Positions 36,119-45,773 of a stretch of DNA of 64,000 nucleotides are shown piece after piece (positions within the stretch are counted from its first letter, which is position 1; the number at the start of each line of letters is the position of its first letter). The notes beneath the pieces are model-generated. The model had not been told where the DNA came from, ran no database searches, and saw only the letters and a program-made list of their open reading frames with translations. Source of the DNA: Photorhabdus australis DSM 17609 (GTDB lineage: Bacteria > Pseudomonadota > Gammaproteobacteria > Enterobacterales > Enterobacteriaceae); assembly GCF_000711895.1 (NCBI RefSeq), contig NZ_JONO01000030.1:1-64000 (forward strand), read 5' to 3'. The position numbers were made by a program, and so were the translations under genes.

Positions 36119-37801
36119 ATGCATCAACCTCCAAGTTTGGATTATAAAAAACCTTTGGATATCAACTTATCAATGCCAAGGAAGGTTCCCGTAGTGATTG
36201 TAGGAGCAGGATTAGTAGGATTGACTTTAGCATTAGATCTCGCTTGTAGAGGTGTGCCAAGTGTCGTACTTGAAACAAGACAGGTATTAACTGAAGGCTC
36301 TCGAGCCATTGTCTTCGCTCAGCGTTCTTTAGAAATACTTCAGCGGTTAGGATTAGGGAAACGATTGGCTGAAAAAGGGGTCAATTGGAGTTTATCCAGG
36401 GTTTATCATGGAGAACGAGAGTCTTTCAGTTTTGACTTTAAAACGGAGCCTCATTTTGGTTGCCCCGCGTTCTTGAACATTCAACAGACTTATATAGAAC
36501 AATGGTTAATTGAGGATTGTTTAGCCAGTGAATGGATTGATTTGCGCTGTTTAAACACGGTTACCGCGTTAGAGTCGAATAGTGTTGGCGTTTCGGTGAT
36601 GGTCACCTGCCCGGATGGTGCGTATCGACTTGATTGTGATTGGCTTATCGCATGTGATGGCGCGCGCTCATTTGTGCGTAATACGCTGAATTTACCGTTA
36701 ATTGGCAGACATTTTCATGATCATTTTTTGATTGTTGATGTCGAAATGAAACCAGACTTTCCTGCTGAACGTCGTTTCTGGTTCGATCCACCGTTTCACC
36801 CAGGACATTCAGTCCTTTTACATAAACAACCTGATAACTTGTGGCGTGTTGATTTTCAACTGGGGGTAGAAGCAGACCCGGTATTTGAAAAACACCCGGC
36901 AAGAGTTACCGAACGTTTAAAGGCGATGTTAGATCCGAAAATAGCTTTCAGGATCGACTGGATAAGCATATATACCTTTAGATGCAGGCGATTGGAGAAC
37001 TTTGTTCATTCGCGAGTCGTATTCGCTGGCGATAGTGCTCACGAAGTTAGCCCTTTTGGAGGAAGAGGGGGAAATGGGGGAATTCAGGATGCAGACAATT
37101 TGGCCTGGAAACTCTGTGCTGTTGTAAAACATGGAGCATCAGCAAAACTGTTGCAGTCCTATAATGAAGAACGAATTTACGCTGCCGATGAGAACATTAT
37201 AAATTCGACGCGCAGTGCACAATTCATTACTCCACCAAATCACGCAATAGAAACGCTTCGTCGAGCAAGTCTTGTTTTATCTGAAACGACAGCAATGGGA
37301 CGTACCTTTGTCAACTCTGGCCGTTTATCCAGTCCAGCTCGATTAAATGGAATAGGGCAATTTTTACCCGATTCCTCCGTGAAAGGAAGAATAAAACCCG
37401 GCGATGTTGCGCTGGATGCTCCGGTAAAAAATGGAGATGAAAGTAGTTGGTTATTGCATTTCATCGGTAGAAAAGGGTTCACACTTCTATGCTATCAGCA
37501 GAGTTCCCATGATAAAGGAGGAGTAAATCATATAGAAGATATCAGTAGTTCCTATCCATTAGAAATCATTACCGTCGTACCGGCTACAGTAGAACAACTT
37601 GCTGTAACCTCAACGGATGTCACTTTGGTAGACCACTATGGTTTGGTGGCTAAGCGTTATGATTTGGCTTGTGGATCAGTCGTGTTATTTAGACCGGATC
37701 AACATGTGTTAGACGTATTTTCCTCATTTAACCGTGATGACATTGAAAAAACGCTTGCTCATTCCATGCTAATAGCTACCTATGCCGAGAGAAAAATATA
37801 A
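36119..37801 (+). CDS. FAD-dependent aromatic-ring monooxygenase (MhpA/PHBH-like)
   Basis: The 560-aa class A flavoprotein has the N-terminal dinucleotide motif GAGLVG (29-34), a DG motif in LIACDGARSFVRNTL, and the FAD-ribityl motif FAGDSAHEVSPFGGRGGNGGIQDADNLAWKL with G304-D305. The C-terminal ~150 residues match the thioredoxin-like domain of large hydroxylases such as MhpA and phenol hydroxylase. It would hydroxylate a phenolic ring with NAD(P)H and O2. GGAGAG before the ATG supports the start. Its stop overlaps the next gene by one base (TAATG). Confidence 0.88.
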   Translation: MHQPPSLDYKKPLDINLSMPRKVPVVIVGAGLVGLTLALDLACRGVPSVVLETRQVLTEGSRAIVFAQRSLEILQRLGLGKRLAEKGVNWSLSRVYHGERESFSFDFKTEPHFGCPAFLNIQQTYIEQWLIEDCLASEWIDLRCLNTVTALESNSVGVSVMVTCPDGAYRLDCDWLIACDGARSFVRNTLNLPLIGRHFHDHFLIVDVEMKPDFPAERRFWFDPPFHPGHSVLLHKQPDNLWRVDFQLGVEADPVFEKHPARVTERLKAMLDPKIAFRIDWISIYTFRCRRLENFVHSRVVFAGDSAHEVSPFGGRGGNGGIQDADNLAWKLCAVVKHGASAKLLQSYNEERIYAADENIINSTRSAQFITPPNHAIETLRRASLVLSETTAMGRTFVNSGRLSSPARLNGIGQFLPDSSVKGRIKPGDVALDAPVKNGDESSWLLHFIGRKGFTLLCYQQSSHDKGGVNHIEDISSSYPLEIITVVPATVEQLAVTSTDVTLVDHYGLVAKRYDLACGSVVLFRPDQHVLDVFSSFNRDDIEKTLAHSMLIATYAERKI

Positions 37802-38034
37802 TGAAACCGTGCGATCACTTTTTGGCAGAATCATTAATTACCTACAGCCACTTAACAGACCCAGATGCTTGTTATGAAATGATAACAGAGGCGTGCCAGG
37901 AACTGGGGGATGAACTGGGGAATCTATTTTACGCTCAATTAGTTTTATTACTCGTTAATCATATCGGTGATTCTAATATCTTACGAGAAGCGATAACTGT
38001 TACACGTAAGGGGCTGACGACAGTCGCTAATTAA
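37801..38034 (+). CDS. Small DUF2783-like protein
   Basis: The 77-aa protein ends in a helical segment LGNLFYAQLVLLLVNHIGDSNILREAITVTRKGL. This matches my memory of the DUF2783 family, small proteins encoded next to MhpA-like hydroxylases. The start overlaps the monooxygenase stop by one base, so the two are coupled. It may be a subunit or assembly helper of the hydroxylase; no catalytic residues are apparent. Confidence 0.65.
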   Translation: MKPCDHFLAESLITYSHLTDPDACYEMITEACQELGDELGNLFYAQLVLLLVNHIGDSNILREAITVTRKGLTTVAN

Positions 38035-38077
38035 ATCGCGTAATAACCTTTAAACATTATATTTCAGGGGAATTGGT

Positions 38078-41000
38078 ATGATTCTCGATACTTCTTATCG
38101 TCTTGAATCTCGTTATCGTCGAGGTATTGATGAGCCTCAAGGCAAAATATTCATCAGTGGACAACAAGCTCTGGTGCGAATGTTATTAGCTCAATCAGCC
38201 CTTGATCGATCTGTTGGTTTAAATACTGCGGGATTTGTCAGTGGTTATCGCGGCTCACCGCTTGGTGGTGTTGATAAAGAACTTTGGGCTGCGAAAAATT
38301 TACTGGAACAAGCAAATATTCGGTTTCAACCCGGTATAAATGAGGATTTAGCCGCAACGACTCTCATTGGTACTCAACGTGTAGAAACGGATCAAATGCG
38401 TCGTGTTGACGGTGTTTTTGGGCTTTGGTATGGAAAAGGACCCGGAGTAGACCGATCTGGTGATGCGTTAAGGCATGGTAATGCATATGGTTCATCGCCA
38501 CACGGAGGAGTATTAGTCGTTATTGGTGATGATCATGGATGTGTATCTTCCTCAATGTCTCATCAATCAGATCAAGCTTTAATTGCCTGGGGATTACCCG
38601 TTATTCATCCTATTAACCTTCAGGACTATGAATATTGTGGACTCTGGGGTTGGGCACTATCGCGTTTTTCAGGTTTATGGGTGGGATTTAAGGCAATTAC
38701 TGAAACTGTAGAAGCGACTGCATCAGTTAACGTGTCTGAATTCCCATCGTTCAAACAACCTGAGGTAGATGTTGGGCCTGACGGATTACACTGGCGTTGG
38801 CCAGATTTACCGGGTATGCAAATTGAGCGACGCTTCGCTTATAAGTTAGAAGCGGCTCGTCGTTTTATCAGTGAAAATCCATTAGATAAAGTGGATTGTG
38901 CCCCGGCTACACCAAAATTGCTTATTGCCGCAGTGGGTAAAGCTTACCTGGATATTCGCGGAGCATTAGATGAACTGGGTATCACTCTGACTGAATTAGA
39001 GGCGGCAGGCATTGCACTATTCGGTATTCGGGTTGTTTATCCATTATCTCCTGTCTTAAAAGACTGGGCTAAACGGAGTGAGAAGGTATGGATTATCGAA
39101 GAAAAAGCAGGGATCGTTGAAAATTCGCTAAAGGCAAGCATATTTAATTCGATCCTGAATACCAGGCCATTAATTATTGGCAAGTTTGACGAAAATGGAA
39201 TAAAACTTTTACCCAGTGAAGATGAATTAAGACCGTCACGTATTGTCAATGTTCTTGTCAAACAGCTTCGGGCATGCGGCCTGTCAGTGGAGGTCCCATC
39301 ATTTTGGTCAATGAACCTGATAGAGCGTTCTCTGAATTGGGTAAAACGCACGCCATATTTGTGCTCCGGTTGCCCACATAATAGTTCAACAGTGATTCCA
39401 GAAGGGAGTCAGGCGAGGTTAGGCATTGGATGCCACGCTCTGGCTGCTCGTATTCCCGAACGTGCTACGACAGGCAGTGTACAAATGGGAGGGGAAGGTG
39501 TTGATTGGGTAGGTCAGATGCCGTTTGTCAGAACAGAGCACATTTTCCAGAATATGGGGGATGGAACTTTTTTTCATTCTGGATATTTGGCTATTCGGCA
39601 AGCTATCGCGGCAAAAACGAATATCACTTATAAGATTTTATATAATGACGCTGTCGCCATGACCGGCGGTCAACCGCTGGATGGTAGTTTAAATGTTGAG
39701 CAAGTGGCAACGTTAGTTTGTAGCGAAGGGGCTAAAGAAGTGGTTATTGTTGCTAAAGAGCCTGAACGTTATAAGGGCCGTTTGCCTGCACAAGTCAAAG
39801 TCTACCACCGTGATCAACTTAATGAGGTGCAACTTCGATTGCGGGCAATACCGGGTGTCACTGTATTGATTTATGATCAAGTCTGTGCCGCTGAAGATCG
39901 CAGGCGCCGTAAACGCCACCCCGTACCGGCCAAAAAGACCTATGTAACAATAAACGAGCTTGTCTGTGAAGGTTGTGGAGATTGTCAAATGCAGTCGAAC
40001 TGTTTATCCGTAATACCCGTTGATACCGAGTTTGGTGCTAAACGGGCGATAGATTCTGAATCATGTAATACCGATCTTTCATGTTTAAAGGGTTTTTGCC
40101 CTAGTTTTGTGACTGTTACAGGGAAACCGCGTTTGGTGAATATGGATAAAACCAAACGGCAATTAATTATGACACGGGCGGATAAGTTACCACTGCCGCA
40201 ATTACCCGATATTAATCAATGCCATGAAATACTGATAACGGGGGTTGGTGGTACTGGTGTTGTCACTATGGCTGCAACTATCGGTTTGGCGGCGCATCTA
40301 CAAGATTTTTCGGTTAGTGTGCTTGATTTTACGGGGTTTACTCAAAAAGGCGGCTCTGTTTTTAGTCACATACGCATTGGCGCTAAAGATCATATATTAC
40401 ATCAGCATCGTATTGATCGAGGATGTGCCAACGTTTTAATCGCTGCGGATTTAACTGTCGCTTCAGAGGACGAGGCATTAAATGCTCTGCTTTCAGGGCA
40501 AACTAAAGTCATTGCCAATACTCATGAAATGCAGACAGGTTCAATGGTTCGTGATAGAAACCTCAAAATAGACACCTCTGATATTGAGAAACAATTAATA
40601 GAATTAGTTGGCAAAGATTGCTATGACGCTATAAATGCACGTTATTTTGCAACTCAATTCGTGGGGAGCATACAAACAAATATATTATTGTTGGGATATG
40701 CCTGGCAGAAAGGCGTCATCCCGTTAAGTTTGCAAGTTTTTCAGCAGGCGATTAATTTACAAGGCGGTGATGTTGCTGCTAATAAAGTCGCGTTCGCTTG
40801 TGGTCGGTTGCTAGCGACTGATCCTGCCTATGTGCAATCCTTAATTACCTCTGCCGCTAAAAGTTATCAATTTGTCAGGAGCAGCGGTGGTGAGCAGGGA
40901 CTCCGTAAGATCGTTGAATCTCGCAGCCGTTATCTTACGGACTATCAGAATAAGCGCTATGCAGCAAAATATAGAGCACAGGTCGACGCGGTTGTAAAAG

Positions 41001-41569
41001 CGACTGCTAACTGGGGGGATTTCACACTAGCTCACGCAGTTGCTCGCAATTTATTTAAACTCATGGCTTACAAAGATGAATATGAGGTTGCTCGCCTGCA
41101 TAGTTCACCGCAATTTCTTAATTCTTTGACGGAATCATATATTGGGCGTCCCAAATTAAATTTTCATCTCGCACCGCCCTTTTTGGGTAAGTGGCTGGAA
41201 AAAAATGGCTATCATCGTAAAATTACTGTATCGGGTTGGATTATTCCTTTTTTTCGCGGGCTTGCTGCTCTCCGATGCTTGCGTCACACTTTTTTCGACA
41301 TCTTTGCCTGGTCTCATGAACGACGTGAAGAGAGGCTATTAATTGCGAAATATAAGGACACATTAAATGATTTATTATCAAAGGTTTCACCAGATAATCT
41401 CTCTTTGATTGTCCAGTGGGCGGAAATACCCGAAAATATTAGAGGATATGGACATATCAAGGAGCGTTCAATTGCAGCCGCTTATAAACGTCAGGATGAA
41501 TTACTTAATCAAATAGCGAATGGTGGCGCCACAATATATTCAACGATACCTATTAAAGAAGTTAATTAA
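38078..41569 (+). CDS. Fused indolepyruvate ferredoxin oxidoreductase (IorA-IorB type)
   Basis: The 1163-aa protein combines the pyrimidine/TPP domains of IorA, with the TPP region GGEGVDW (near residue 473) and NMGDGTFFHSG. An Fe-S segment follows, with CEGCGDCQMQSNC starting at C630 and a second Cys set in ESCNTDLSCLKGFCPSFV. The IorB gamma domain starts near residue 719 (ILITGVGGTGVVTMAA, FTQKGGSVFSHIRIG). Such fused enzymes oxidise aryl pyruvates to aryl-acyl-CoA using ferredoxin. AGGGGAA supports the ATG. With the hydroxylase it suggests aromatic amino-acid or aryl-acid catabolism. Confidence 0.9.
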   Translation: MILDTSYRLESRYRRGIDEPQGKIFISGQQALVRMLLAQSALDRSVGLNTAGFVSGYRGSPLGGVDKELWAAKNLLEQANIRFQPGINEDLAATTLIGTQRVETDQMRRVDGVFGLWYGKGPGVDRSGDALRHGNAYGSSPHGGVLVVIGDDHGCVSSSMSHQSDQALIAWGLPVIHPINLQDYEYCGLWGWALSRFSGLWVGFKAITETVEATASVNVSEFPSFKQPEVDVGPDGLHWRWPDLPGMQIERRFAYKLEAARRFISENPLDKVDCAPATPKLLIAAVGKAYLDIRGALDELGITLTELEAAGIALFGIRVVYPLSPVLKDWAKRSEKVWIIEEKAGIVENSLKASIFNSILNTRPLIIGKFDENGIKLLPSEDELRPSRIVNVLVKQLRACGLSVEVPSFWSMNLIERSLNWVKRTPYLCSGCPHNSSTVIPEGSQARLGIGCHALAARIPERATTGSVQMGGEGVDWVGQMPFVRTEHIFQNMGDGTFFHSGYLAIRQAIAAKTNITYKILYNDAVAMTGGQPLDGSLNVEQVATLVCSEGAKEVVIVAKEPERYKGRLPAQVKVYHRDQLNEVQLRLRAIPGVTVLIYDQVCAAEDRRRRKRHPVPAKKTYVTINELVCEGCGDCQMQSNCLSVIPVDTEFGAKRAIDSESCNTDLSCLKGFCPSFVTVTGKPRLVNMDKTKRQLIMTRADKLPLPQLPDINQCHEILITGVGGTGVVTMAATIGLAAHLQDFSVSVLDFTGFTQKGGSVFSHIRIGAKDHILHQHRIDRGCANVLIAADLTVASEDEALNALLSGQTKVIANTHEMQTGSMVRDRNLKIDTSDIEKQLIELVGKDCYDAINARYFATQFVGSIQTNILLLGYAWQKGVIPLSLQVFQQAINLQGGDVAANKVAFACGRLLATDPAYVQSLITSAAKSYQFVRSSGGEQGLRKIVESRSRYLTDYQNKRYAAKYRAQVDAVVKATANWGDFTLAHAVARNLFKLMAYKDEYEVARLHSSPQFLNSLTESYIGRPKLNFHLAPPFLGKWLEKNGYHRKITVSGWIIPFFRGLAALRCLRHTFFDIFAWSHERREERLLIAKYKDTLNDLLSKVSPDNLSLIVQWAEIPENIRGYGHIKERSIAAAYKRQDELLNQIANGGATIYSTIPIKEVN

Positions 41570-41808
41570 TAAGCTCTGGATAAATAACCGAATTAAATGA
41601 TAGTGCAAGGGAGCATGCACAACAATGTCACCTTTGTCGTCGGGGAGAACATCTGCTTACAAAACAATTGCTAGTAAACAGAAGTCTCCAAACTAAAGTA
41701 TGGTGGTGCCTGGAGGGCTCAACAGTTTCCTAAATATCTTTAACCCCCAGACAAAATTATATACCTGGGTATACTATGATGCTGAAGTCAGCTGTGTAAT
41801 AAGTCAGT

Positions 41809-42690
41809 TTAGCTGTGCATCAAATTAATTAACCATTGTAGTTCTTCTTTATTTTCTCTCTTATAATATATTTTTCTGTTTATCTTTATATTAAAAGGTG
41901 ATGGGGGCGATATCAGTGCTAAATCATATTTTTTTATTAGTAATAGGTTTTCTTCGCAATGTGGAACAAATGATATACCTGCTCCATCTCGTAATGCCTG
42001 TAAGACATCATAGATATTTGGGATTGTAATTATACTTCTATTATAATTCAGGTTTAATAAATGTTTTTTTATCTGCTCGAATTCTTTTAAAAATAACATA
42101 TTTTCTGTTTGAATTATGTTATTTGTCAATAACAGATCCATATTGCTTTTGCTATGTTTTATAATGTGCTTTGTAACGGCTAACCCTAGAAAATTCGGAG
42201 TCAATTCCATACTTTCAATGCTAGAGGGAAGATTATCTTCATTTCTTAACCCAATAAAAATATCGGCTTTCCCATGAAATATAATATCTGATATCAGATG
42301 ATTGGGATAGGTTCTAACATCAACTAGAAAACTAGATTTACTTGAGCATATTTTGGAAATTATCGAGGATAGGCTAGGAAATAAGGTTCCGTCCGTTGCA
42401 ATATTGATGACGTTTTTTTTGCTGTTAGAAAAGCTCTTCATTAAACGTTTTGTTGTCGAATTTACATCTTTGTAATATGGAAATAATTCTCGATATAATA
42501 GTTCTCCGTTAACTGTCAACTTAGCATTTCTCCTGGAATGCTGAAAAAGTTGAACGCCAAGTTGTTTTTCTATTTCTTTCATTCCCTTGCTGAGGGCTGA
42601 AGGTGACAAGCATAATTCATCAGCAGCTTCTTTAAAAGAACCTTTATTAGCTATCATTATGAATTGCTTAATCTTTTTTGAGAAAAACAT
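41809..42690 (-). CDS. LysR-family transcriptional regulator
   Basis: The 293-aa protein has an N-terminal winged helix (GSFKEAADELCLSPSALSKGMKEIEKQLGVQLFQHSRR, residues 17-54) and a LysR effector-binding domain in the remainder. It is Lys- and Ile-rich and its DNA is notably AT-rich compared with the catabolic genes, which hints at separate ancestry. It points toward the oxidoreductase gene and is the likely regulator of the EthD/monooxygenase/oxidoreductase set. An ATTCAGGAGGAAAGT-like site precedes the ATG. Confidence 0.9.
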   Translation of the reverse strand: MFFSKKIKQFIMIANKGSFKEAADELCLSPSALSKGMKEIEKQLGVQLFQHSRRNAKLTVNGELLYRELFPYYKDVNSTTKRLMKSFSNSKKNVINIATDGTLFPSLSSIISKICSSKSSFLVDVRTYPNHLISDIIFHGKADIFIGLRNEDNLPSSIESMELTPNFLGLAVTKHIIKHSKSNMDLLLTNNIIQTENMLFLKEFEQIKKHLLNLNYNRSIITIPNIYDVLQALRDGAGISFVPHCEENLLLIKKYDLALISPPSPFNIKINRKIYYKRENKEELQWLINLMHS

Positions 42691-43051
42691 ACTTTCCTCC
42701 TGAATTGAAAGTCAATATAAGAATATTTATATATTTAATGTCATCTATTTTTTTATATCAATTTGTTTGGTTGATAAAGAAAAAAACAGTTTATAGTGTA
42801 TTTTTGTATTTTTTCTATAATTTTGTATATAATTGTAAATTTTTGAACTGAACGAGATAACTGAGGTCATATATACTCCATATTATGAGTAAAAGTAGAT
42901 TGAATTGGAGTAAAAAGGATTTTTATTACATTATATTTGTTTAAGGAGTAGGAATATCTGTACTGATCAATGTGAATGAGTCCTGTTGCTGACTATTTCT
43001 ATTACCTGAGAAAGAGCATTACTGATTATTTTAAGGAATTATTATTGTATT

Positions 43052-43178
43052 TATACCCAATAGATTTCAAGATGCATCGCGACGGCAAGGGAACGAATCC
43101 CCGGGAGCATAGATAACTATGTGACCGGGGTGAGTGAGTGCAGCCAACAAAGAAGCAACTTGAAAGATGACAGGTATA
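43052..43178 (+). repeat. ERIC element, copy 3 (127 bp)
   Basis: It has the same orientation and nearly the same sequence as copy 1: TATACCCAATAGATTTCAAG at the left end and GATGACAGGTATA at the right. The length is 127 bp. It lies 22 bp before the IS110-type remnant. Confidence 0.92.
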
Positions 43179-43199
43179 GGAGGACATTGGCAAGACAGG

Positions 43200-43428
43200 T
43201 CAATAACAATGGCAGCCTATCATGATATCCAGCTCGTCAATCTCAACATGTAATTCGAGATAGCGCTGAGCTAGTGATTTCAATGTAATACGGTAGGCAT
43301 TCTCAACATCAATCGTATCACTTTTACCCCGTTTCCTGCGCCCCATTCTGTCGGGAGCTGTGACCTCAAGACTTCAATACCTGCGGGTTGAAGATATCGC
43401 AGCAAACCTGCGCCATACGAACCGATAC
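43200..43428 (-). pseudogene. IS110-family transposase remnant
   Basis: The minus strand reads SYGAGLLRYLQPAGIEVL, then after a frameshift EVTAPDRMGRRKRGKSDTID, then VENAYRITLKSLAQRYLELHVEIDELDIMIG and a stop at 43202-43200. The pattern (Gxxxxr-L...GieV.ev, RxxRGKSDxxDAexA, LaxRylxLxxEIdeLd) is that of IS110/IS116-type transposases. Both ends of the gene and the N-terminal DEDD residues are missing and the frame is broken, so it is dead. Confidence 0.75.
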
Positions 43429-43550
43429 ATTAAATCCCCACCCGGATGAGTAGCCAAAGTAATTTCAAGATAAAATAGTTTCATATCAAAATAATTAAAA
43501 TGGAAATGATATGGATAATTGTGTAATAATTTTATTATAGATGTGCGAAA

Positions 43551-43593
43551 AAGGTGAAAAAAAGTATTTTTAAGGTGAAAAAAAAGCGTTTTT
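43551..43593. repeat. Tandem imperfect repeat upstream of the eCIS locus
   Basis: Two adjacent units, AAGGTGAAAAAAAGTATTTT (43551 on) and AAGGTGAAAAAAAAGCGTTT (43572 on), differ by few bases. They lie about 370 bp before the first eCIS-locus gene. It could be a duplicated binding site or slippage; no function is assigned. Confidence 0.4.
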
Positions 43594-43965
43594 ATTACCC
43601 CTGAGCATATACTAAAATTTTAAAAGATAAATATTAATATGACCTAATGACTATCTTAATTGTCTCTACATATTGTATTTTTCGTTATTTTCAGTGGAGT
43701 GTTAAACACTATTATTAATGTTTTTTTTCTGAAATATAAGACGTTCAGAAATGGCGGTAGCTTTATTAGACGAAAGATTATAATGATTAATAGCTGCTGA
43801 GAGCTTTTGAAGACGTTTTTACTTGTATTGACTAATCTGATTTTTTTCTCATTTGGATATCTAGTTCAAATTCCTTATCTAGGACAGCCCTTTGTTTTGG
43901 ATAATGAAAGTTTTTGACGATTTAAATTTCATTAATCTTTTTATGATATCTTAAAGGATAATACT

Positions 43966-45531
43966 ATGAATACAGCTCAAGAAATTATTAACAGTTTATC
44001 GGGGAGATCCGTTACGCTTGGCTGGGATGTTGTTATTGCTTATGACCGAAAAAAAATTAACGCTCTGTTAGAGCAACAATATGTTGAAAAGGTAAAAAAT
44101 GGGGAAAATTTCCCGCTTATTAACTGGGAAAACCAGAGAAAAACACTTCAATTTAAAGATCTTCAATTAGGTGCTCCACTTATTTCTTTTGAGAATTCAA
44201 CATTGGAAAATTCAAGGGCGCTTGCCACGATAGAGTTTATTTCAGGAGCTATTATTGAATTTAGTGACTCCGGGCAAATAATCAACTATGAGAAGATTGA
44301 ACCTAGCCATGGTTATGGCATGGTGCTGACTATCGATCTCATGGCTGGTACAGGTTCAGTAGAAGAACAAGGTCGAGTGATAATAAATCTTAACGAAGGT
44401 GCCATACTCGATTTGCATGTTATCCAACAACCGCCAGCAGAAGTGATAGAATTTTTCCGCACTTGGTTGATGGCTCATAAAATAATTTATGAATTAGGCA
44501 AGTTGGATCTGAGCAGTCAAGCTGGTCTAGTACCTTATTCTTTTCGCATTCGTACTCAGCGGGCGCCTGAAAAAATTCGTAAAACGACGAGCGATGAAGG
44601 AAATGGCGCTGTTTTGTTGTTTGTTGCCACTAACTATAACCCTACAAGTGGAACTTTACCTGTCAGAGATTATCCGTGGCTAATCCCTGAGGAATATTCA
44701 GGCGCATTGCTTATCGGTAATAAATGCTTATTTAAAGATATTCTGAAACCGAATCTGGATCGGTTGTTTGATGAAGGGAAATGGACGTTAAAAGTCCATC
44801 AAACGGGCTCTGATCAACTACTGCATTATCTGGAGGCAAACTCTGCATATATAACGGATAAGCCTTATATATCAGACTTTGAAGGCGCTCGGGATGGAGT
44901 CTGGACAGGATATCATAAATTTGAGACTGGTCGGGGATATTATGAGGTGTATGAAGATGTACGCTTTCCTATCAATGGAATGTTGATGAAACCGGCTAAA
45001 ACTGGATTACAGTTATCAATAGATTCACCACAAAGCCATCAATTTAATGTTGATTTCGGAATAAAATGGTTCCATTGTGCTAATATAACGTGTGGTTATT
45101 CCTGGTTTAACGAGACTTACCCATTTTATCTTGATGGAAAATCATTTTATCAAGTTCATATTGACCCTGATAAAGAGGTGATTTATTTTACTGGGCCAGA
45201 TAAAGATATTAATATTGTAGGAAATTACAGCCCGCCTGCGTGGTGGCAATCTAAATGGCAAAAACATATCAGTGATGGTTTTACGGATATTTCCTCGGAA
45301 AAATTTAAGCGACTCAGTCAAATAAAATTGCCAGAAATATGCACGTTTGCCGTGAAACATTTATTATTTCCTGGTCATAATACTTTACTGTTGAAAGACG
45401 TTTATTTACCGGGTGATATGGTGATTTTCGGTGATGTTAACCCATCACTTACCGCTTTTCGGGTTACGCCATTAAAAGCAACAGTGATGGCAAAGGGAAC
45501 TCAACAATTTAAAGCCATAGAAGCTAATTGA
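43966..45531 (+). CDS. eCIS-locus protein, N-terminal-type paralogue (possibly TULIP/P47-like), 521 aa
   Basis: The 521-aa protein opens the eCIS locus; AAAGGAT precedes the ATG. It aligns over its length with residues 1 to ~515 of the 784-aa protein at 58318: TLGWDVVIAY/TLGWDIVVAY, QYVEKV, LQLGAPLISFE/LTVGAPLVSFE, GNGAVLLF, SGTLPVRDYPWLIP, LPEICTFAVKHLLFPG, YLPGDMVIFGD. It stops exactly where the Ig-like part of that protein begins. The opening GWDxVxAY...N pattern, followed by beta-rich sequence, reminds me of the clostridial P47/OrfX TULIP family. That is a weak, unverified resemblance. No signal peptide. The function is unknown; fibre, adhesin or cargo are possible. Confidence 0.75.
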   Translation: MNTAQEIINSLSGRSVTLGWDVVIAYDRKKINALLEQQYVEKVKNGENFPLINWENQRKTLQFKDLQLGAPLISFENSTLENSRALATIEFISGAIIEFSDSGQIINYEKIEPSHGYGMVLTIDLMAGTGSVEEQGRVIINLNEGAILDLHVIQQPPAEVIEFFRTWLMAHKIIYELGKLDLSSQAGLVPYSFRIRTQRAPEKIRKTTSDEGNGAVLLFVATNYNPTSGTLPVRDYPWLIPEEYSGALLIGNKCLFKDILKPNLDRLFDEGKWTLKVHQTGSDQLLHYLEANSAYITDKPYISDFEGARDGVWTGYHKFETGRGYYEVYEDVRFPINGMLMKPAKTGLQLSIDSPQSHQFNVDFGIKWFHCANITCGYSWFNETYPFYLDGKSFYQVHIDPDKEVIYFTGPDKDINIVGNYSPPAWWQSKWQKHISDGFTDISSEKFKRLSQIKLPEICTFAVKHLLFPGHNTLLLKDVYLPGDMVIFGDVNPSLTAFRVTPLKATVMAKGTQQFKAIEAN

Positions 45532-45564
45532 TGATTAGTGTTATTTAGAAAGCTTGAATTATTA

Positions 45565-45691
45565 TATACCCTATGGATTTCAAGATGCATCGCGATGGCA
45601 AGGGAGCGAATCCCCGGGAGCATAGAGAACTATGTGACTGGGGTAAGTGAAAGCAGCCAACAAAGCAGCAATTTGAAGGATGAAGGGTATA
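45565..45691 (+). repeat. ERIC element, copy 4 (127 bp)
   Basis: It begins TATACCCTATGGATTTCAAG and ends GAAGGGTATA, with the core GAATCCCCGGGAGCATAGAG and CTATGTGACTGGGGT. It is the most diverged of the six copies. It lies 33 bp after the 521-aa gene and 82 bp before the tube gene, so both are probably read through or separately transcribed. A plus-strand frame across it is artefactual. Confidence 0.9.
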
Positions 45692-45773
45692 AAATATATT
45701 TTAATTGGATAAGTCGTTTTTATTTTAACATTATAACCTAATTCTTTTGGGATAAAATTAAAGGATTATTAAC

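Larger units (their letters stand above)
42691..43965. other. Gene-poor 1.3-kb region with ERIC copy 3 and an IS110 remnant
   Basis: Left part (to 43051): very AT-rich, with the LysR promoter. Middle: ERIC copy 3 and a decayed IS110-type transposase. Right part (from 43440): AT-rich DNA upstream of the eCIS locus, with a tandem imperfect repeat of about 21 bp at 43551-43593 (both units start AAGGTGAAAAAAA). No intact gene was found. Confidence 0.6.

Noticed and set aside
45538-45741. Plus-strand frame of 67 codons after the 521-aa gene
   Set aside because: It is the translation of ERIC copy 4 and its flanks.
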